A stretch of 43,704 bases of DNA. It comes from Oscillospiraceae bacterium. GTDB lineage: Bacteria; Bacillota; Clostridia; Oscillospirales; Oscillospiraceae. Shown here in pieces: positions 40,818-43,704 of the stretch. Each line of letters opens with the position of its first letter. The first letter of the stretch is position 1. The stretch is taken from positions 1 through 43,704 of the forward strand of contig JAFTGD010000019.1 in NCBI GenBank assembly GCA_017458065.1, in the 5' to 3' direction. The position numbers were made by a program, and so were the translations under genes. The notes under the pieces are model-generated. The model ran no database searches. It saw only the letters and a list, made by a program, of their open reading frames with translations, and was not told the DNA's origin.

Positions 40818-41555
40818 TCAGTTTTCGATGCCCCGGTACGTGCCCTGTACCAGCTTATAGCTCTCGAGATTCCCGATGTCATAGCGTTTCCCCGGCATGA
40901 GGAACGCGTGAACCGGGGTCTGCGCGCTCAGCCACGCGATAAAGCTGCCCGGCGCGTCCACACCGCAGCCGCACTCGATTCCCTTCTTTACCAGGCCGAC
41001 ATCCGAAGCGCGGTAAAGATAAAACGGCGGCGTGCACCAGTGCGACTTCGGCTCTGCGGGCTTCTCTTCCATCTCAACGATGCGGTCGTTTTCATCGACG
41101 ACCGCCACGCCGGTTTTGCGAAGCTTTGCCTCGCTCTCCTCCCAATACCGCATGATGCAGGTGGTCTGCTTCTCCCGAAAATACGCGATAAACGGCCGGA
41201 GCGAAAAATCGAGCAGATTGTCCCCCGCGATGACAAGCAGATCGTCCCGGAGGCTCAGTTCATCGACGGCAAACTGGATATCCCTCACGGCGCCGAGTCG
41301 CGTCTCGTTGCTCTCCGTGCCGTCGTCCAGAACCTTGATCGGCAGGCTATGGCCGTCCGCCCAGATCTGAAAGTGTCCGTAAAACCGATGGTTGGTGATC
41401 ACAATATACTGATCCACCGTCCCGGCTGCGGCAATGTCTTCCAGCAGCCAGTCGAGGATGGTCTTCTCCCGCACCTTCAGGAGCGGCTTGGGGAAATTCT
41501 CGGTCAGCGGGTACAGCCGTGTGGCATATCCCACTGCAAGGATCAGGCACTTCAT
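40818..41555 (-). CDS. Sugar-1-phosphate nucleotidyltransferase
   Basis: 245 residues of the GT-A-like nucleotidyltransferase fold. The signature is LILAVGYATRLYPLTENFPK with PLLKV (usual form LAAGxGTRLxPLTxxxPKP), so the first glycine loop is slightly changed (AVGYATR). VIAGDNLLDF carries the metal Asp, and VEMEEKPAEP and APGSFIAWLS match sugar-phosphate-binding segments. It joins a sugar-1-phosphate to a nucleotide. Its start overlaps the stop of the upstream kinase gene (ATGA), so the kinase product is the likely substrate. The base and sugar are not certain. Confidence 0.85.
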   Translation of the reverse strand: MKCLILAVGYATRLYPLTENFPKPLLKVREKTILDWLLEDIAAAGTVDQYIVITNHRFYGHFQIWADGHSLPIKVLDDGTESNETRLGAVRDIQFAVDELSLRDDLLVIAGDNLLDFSLRPFIAYFREKQTTCIMRYWEESEAKLRKTGVAVVDENDRIVEMEEKPAEPKSHWCTPPFYLYRASDVGLVKKGIECGCGVDAPGSFIAWLSAQTPVHAFLMPGKRYDIGNLESYKLVQGTYRGIEN

Positions 41556-42724
41556 ACGCTCATCACCCCGTCCGCGCTCTCGCAGAGATGGAAACTGTAT
41601 TTTCCCCTCATCTCCGGGAAAGCTGTGAGATACTTTCGCTCCACCTCTTCGGCGATCTCTCCCGCCTTTTCCGGCCGGATCAGGGCCATGCAGCAGCCCT
41701 TGAACCCTGCCCCGCTGAAGCGCCCGCCGTAGATCCCGCTTGTTCCCCTCATGATCTCATAGAGCCGGATCTGTTCCGGAGCCCCGGATTCCCAGTTGTG
41801 GATCGAGCTCCAGCCGGACTCAAAGCTCAGTCTGCCGTACTCCTCCAGGTCTCCCCGTCTCCACGCCTCGGCGCCGGCCTCCACACGCCGAAACTCGGTA
41901 TACCAATGCTCGCATCTTCTCATCCACGGTGCGGGCAGCCTGTCTTTATACTCCTGATACACCGAAAACGCCACGTCTCGCGCATTGGCCTCATGGAACT
42001 TCCCGTAATCGGCCCCCGATAACGCCTGCAGCGCATACACGCCGGCACGGAGTTCATCCACGCGCATGTTGTACTTGCTCCCGGCCAGGCTGTGCTCCAG
42101 GCCGCTGAAGAAGATGGCGATCTGATACGGCGGCATAGCGGGATTCTCCGGTATCAGCTCGTAGCGGTTGTCGCAGCAGTCCAGATACAGCAGGTGATGC
42201 GCCCGCGAGAGCACCTCGCAGCTCTGGTCCAGGGTACCGACGTTGACCCCGACATAATTCTTCTCGGCGTCAAATGCGATGTCGATGAGCTCCTGCGCCT
42301 CAAGCCGGATCCCGTTTACCCGGGAGAGCGCGTCGAGGAACGCCAGGATGACCGCGGCGGAAGAGGACAGCCCGCCGATCGGAAGGCTCCCTTCGATGAC
42401 GCCGCAGAGTCCTACCGTCAGCGCATGTTCCTTGGACAGCGCCCAGGTCGCGCCCCGGAGATAGTCCGCCCAGTCCCCGGTCTTGCCGCCGATCTCACGG
42501 ATATGCCACTGGGCCCGCTTTGGAAACTGCAGGCTGGACATCTCGACCACGCCGTTCTGTTTTGGCCGGAAGGCAATGTGGATTCCCTTGTCGATGGCAA
42601 GACCTGTGATCTTGCCCAGGTTATGGTCGCTGTGGGCGCCGATCGGGCAGATGCGATAGGGCGAAAAGGCGATCCCTTCCGCCTCCCTGCCGTAAATCGA
42701 GTAAAACTGTTCTTCACAAAGCAT
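41552..42724 (-). CDS. GHMP sugar kinase, galactokinase family, galacturonokinase-like
   Basis: 390 residues, ATG after AGAAGGGA. Motif 1 is SPYRICPIGAHSDHNLG (galactokinases usually have R-x-N-x-x-GEH-x-DY). Motif 2 is LPIGGLSSSAAV (ATP loop), motif 3 RFSGAGFKGCC. From memory, plant galacturonic acid kinase has SPYRICPLGAHIDH and GARFSGAGFRGCC, and FSGLEHSLAG and RRVEAGAEAWRRGDLEEYG also align, much closer than to bacterial GalK. It should phosphorylate C1 of galacturonate or a related sugar. With the overlapping nucleotidyltransferase it would form a two-step route to a nucleotide sugar. The assignment rests on remembered similarity. Confidence 0.7.
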   Translation of the reverse strand: MLCEEQFYSIYGREAEGIAFSPYRICPIGAHSDHNLGKITGLAIDKGIHIAFRPKQNGVVEMSSLQFPKRAQWHIREIGGKTGDWADYLRGATWALSKEHALTVGLCGVIEGSLPIGGLSSSAAVILAFLDALSRVNGIRLEAQELIDIAFDAEKNYVGVNVGTLDQSCEVLSRAHHLLYLDCCDNRYELIPENPAMPPYQIAIFFSGLEHSLAGSKYNMRVDELRAGVYALQALSGADYGKFHEANARDVAFSVYQEYKDRLPAPWMRRCEHWYTEFRRVEAGAEAWRRGDLEEYGRLSFESGWSSIHNWESGAPEQIRLYEIMRGTSGIYGGRFSGAGFKGCCMALIRPEKAGEIAEEVERKYLTAFPEMRGKYSFHLCESADGVMSV

Positions 42725-42726
42725 TG

Positions 42727-42876
42727 TGTAAATCCCTTCTGTTTCTCAGCATCCTTTAATCCGGTCGTATACCACAATCTGTCATCCCGCTCTTTTACGC
42801 CAAGGATAATGCACCCACCAGCAGTGTTGGCAAAAGAAGAGTAGGTTTCCCACAACGCATTAGCTTCTTCATACAT
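42727..42876 (-). pseudogene. Fragment of an AlbA_2 (Schlafen-type) DNA-binding domain protein
   Basis: Minus-strand residues MYEEANALWETYSSFANTAG then GCIILGVKERDDRLWY and TTGLKDAEKQK match the middle of AlbA_2 domains (usual form LWETYSAFANTxGGxIxLGV). The first part of the domain is missing, and the frame runs out of similarity at about 42740, exactly where the galactokinase ribosome-binding site begins. A deletion or insertion therefore truncated it at both ends. It overlaps the stop of the 80-residue gene by eight bases (ATGTATGA). Confidence 0.65.
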
Positions 42877-43111
42877 TACCTCTTTGCCAGTTCATTTCAA
42901 TCGCCATTTGTTGCAAGCAAGCCAGGAATGCTTGCTGTTGATGATCCATGTCTAATTTCTTGACTGAACTGCATAAATCATGGACCGCTTTCATCGCGTT
43001 CAATATTTCTCTATTCTGTTCCCACTCATGCTGTGCAATTTGAGCCTGAACCATACGATAATATTCCGGGTTAACCGTAGCCGGATTAAACATTTGATCA
43101 TAAAAAAACAT
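42869..43111 (-). CDS. 80-residue helical protein typical of phage/plasmid accessory regions
   Basis: ATG at 43109-43111 after GGAGG. MFFYDQMFNPATVNPEYYRM begins with a short NPxYY motif and is followed by helices (VQAQIAQHEWEQNREILNAM, then KAVHDLCSSVKKLDMDHQQQ and AFLACLQQMAIEMNWQ). I recall similar small proteins with a VNPxYY start and HQQQAFLACL in mobile elements of gut Firmicutes, without known function. It has its own consensus-like promoter at 43151-43179. Confidence 0.7.
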   Translation of the reverse strand: MFFYDQMFNPATVNPEYYRMVQAQIAQHEWEQNREILNAMKAVHDLCSSVKKLDMDHQQQAFLACLQQMAIEMNWQRGNV

Positions 43112-43150
43112 TACTATTACCTCCACATTCATAACTCGTTTGTTTTACAC

Positions 43151-43179
43151 AGGATACATACTAACGATGTCGTTGTCAA
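43151..43179 (-). promoter_or_regulatory. Promoter of the 80-residue protein gene
   Basis: On the minus strand: perfect TTGACA (43174-43179), 17-base spacer, TATCCT (43151-43156), 40 bases before the start codon. Confidence 0.65.
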
Positions 43180-43227
43180 GCGTCAAATCACAAGATATAG
43201 AAATATTGATCTGTTTTCTTGTTTGCA

Positions 43228-43335
43228 GTACAAGATATAGGTGCAAGATACTATGCAAAGAGAAATGATGGAAAAGAGTATCTCAAGGTTGCAAGTGAAA
43301 CAATTGTTTCTTCGAGAAGGATTCGGATCACAGAT
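43228..43335 (+). pseudogene. Possible C-terminal remnant of a DUF4143-type ATPase
   Basis: Plus-strand residues QDIGARYYAKRNDGKEYLKV and ASETIVSSRRIRITD resemble, weakly, the segment DFYAxxxxxKxYIQV.xxxSxxxTxxRE near the end of AAA ATPases with a DUF4143 domain. There is no Walker motif or start codon in place, and downstream sequence is AT-rich and not conserved-looking. If correct, this is a decayed end of such a gene. Confidence 0.25.
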
Positions 43336-43704
43336 CTCTTATGCCTACCCTATTATAAAATCTTTCATTACCACATTTACTCAGAAAACTTGTATTTAAG
43401 CCAAAGCTCCTCTTTAGCATTACGACCAGCGATGGAGGTATCTGACATAAAGCCGAGCACAATAATTTACCATAATTTGATTTATGTCAATTATTATTTC
43501 TAATTTGGAAGCTATAGCTCTCCCCAGCTTTCTTTTTCATAACACAGCTTCGCTGCCTATTGTAAAATCTGTCTAAATCTATTTTCATCTTGAATTCTTC
43601 ACAATTCCCGTGTAGAATAATGTTTGAAAAGAACGGAGGTGCTCCCGATTGGTTGACAGCGATTTCGTCAGCATGGATAATCATCTTGGAACAACTTTGG
43701 AGAA
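43336..43704. other. AT-rich region without a confident gene
   Basis: The composition drops sharply relative to 8.4-42.7 kb. A plus-strand promoter-like pair TTGAAT, 17 bases, TAGAAT ends at 43619 and is followed at once by a short frame (MFEKNGGAPDWLTAISSAWI) that leaves the window. A minus-strand frame over 43487-43704 (with MIIHADEIAVNQSGAPPFFS) also runs off the edge. Both cannot be right, and neither is recognised. No repeat or RNA gene is visible. Confidence 0.3.

Noticed and set aside
43191-43240. ACAAGATATAG repeated 40 bases apart
   Set aside because: An 11-base repeat in very AT-rich DNA is weak evidence; no third copy or gene context supports an iteron or operator.
43620-43704. 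Short plus-strand frame MFEKNGGAPDWLTAISSAWI leaving the window
   Set aside because: Its ATG touches the putative -10 box, it is opposed by an equally good minus-strand frame, and the window ends before either can be judged.

Overview
The window looks like chromosomal DNA from an anaerobic, GC-rich Firmicute, probably a Clostridia gut commensal of the Oscillospirales type. This is an inference from gene content: a full rnfCDGEAB operon, a fused 2-hydroxyacyl-CoA dehydratase-type activase, a Tat-exported flavin reductase, and surface proteins with Thr-Pro linkers. No rRNA, CRISPR array or intact IS element is seen.

Layout. (1) Positions 1-4725 are the integrase-proximal end of an integrated element. 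On the minus strand are a zeta-toxin-like NTPase (cut by the window edge), a PD-(D/E)XK-like protein, two small or DUF6291-type proteins, an excisionase and a 55-residue basic protein. On the plus strand are a repressor and a tyrosine integrase. The two arms diverge from overlapping promoters set inside a nested palindrome. The integrase abuts the 3' end of a tRNA-Arg(ACG) gene, the likely attachment site. (2) Positions 4868-8386 hold a compact cassette, a MerR regulator and a Tat/FAD/FMN reductase facing apart, bounded by a perfect 27-bp direct repeat. The repeat equals the last eight codons plus stop of the neighbouring copper ATPase gene. The cassette therefore appears to sit in the 3' end of copA, with that end regenerated. 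(3) Positions 8360-17300 carry copA, a pseudokinase/C-type-lectin membrane protein, a beta-CASP nuclease, a DUF1858 protein with a two-component system, and a second small copper-type HMA protein.

(4) Positions 17326-22387 are the Rnf ion-pumping complex. (5) Positions 22665-29742 hold a secreted Ig-like protein, a YvcK-type factor, a zinc-ribbon membrane protein and a four-gene minus-strand run. That run encodes a CobW GTPase with a large His/Asp/Cys repeat, a second CobW-like protein, a HAD phosphatase and a glycosyltransferase. (6) Positions 29829-34884 hold a D,D-carboxypeptidase diverging from a ComEA-like protein, response regulator, histidine kinase and Xaa-Pro peptidase. (7) Positions 35238-40722 hold the giant activase, a TetR regulator and a solitary HypA. 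(8) Positions 40818-42724 hold a nucleotidyltransferase overlapping a galactokinase-family kinase that resembles plant galacturonokinase. (9) From 42727 to the end the DNA turns AT-rich and holds gene remnants and one small plasmid/phage-type gene, which looks like a decayed mobile region.

The most noteworthy observation is the reductase cassette of region 2. It has no recombinase of its own, yet has att-like repeats that preserve copA. Its MerR probably senses the substrate the reductase uses as an electron acceptor, and Rnf and the other redox genes nearby suggest an anaerobic energy metabolism that could exploit it.
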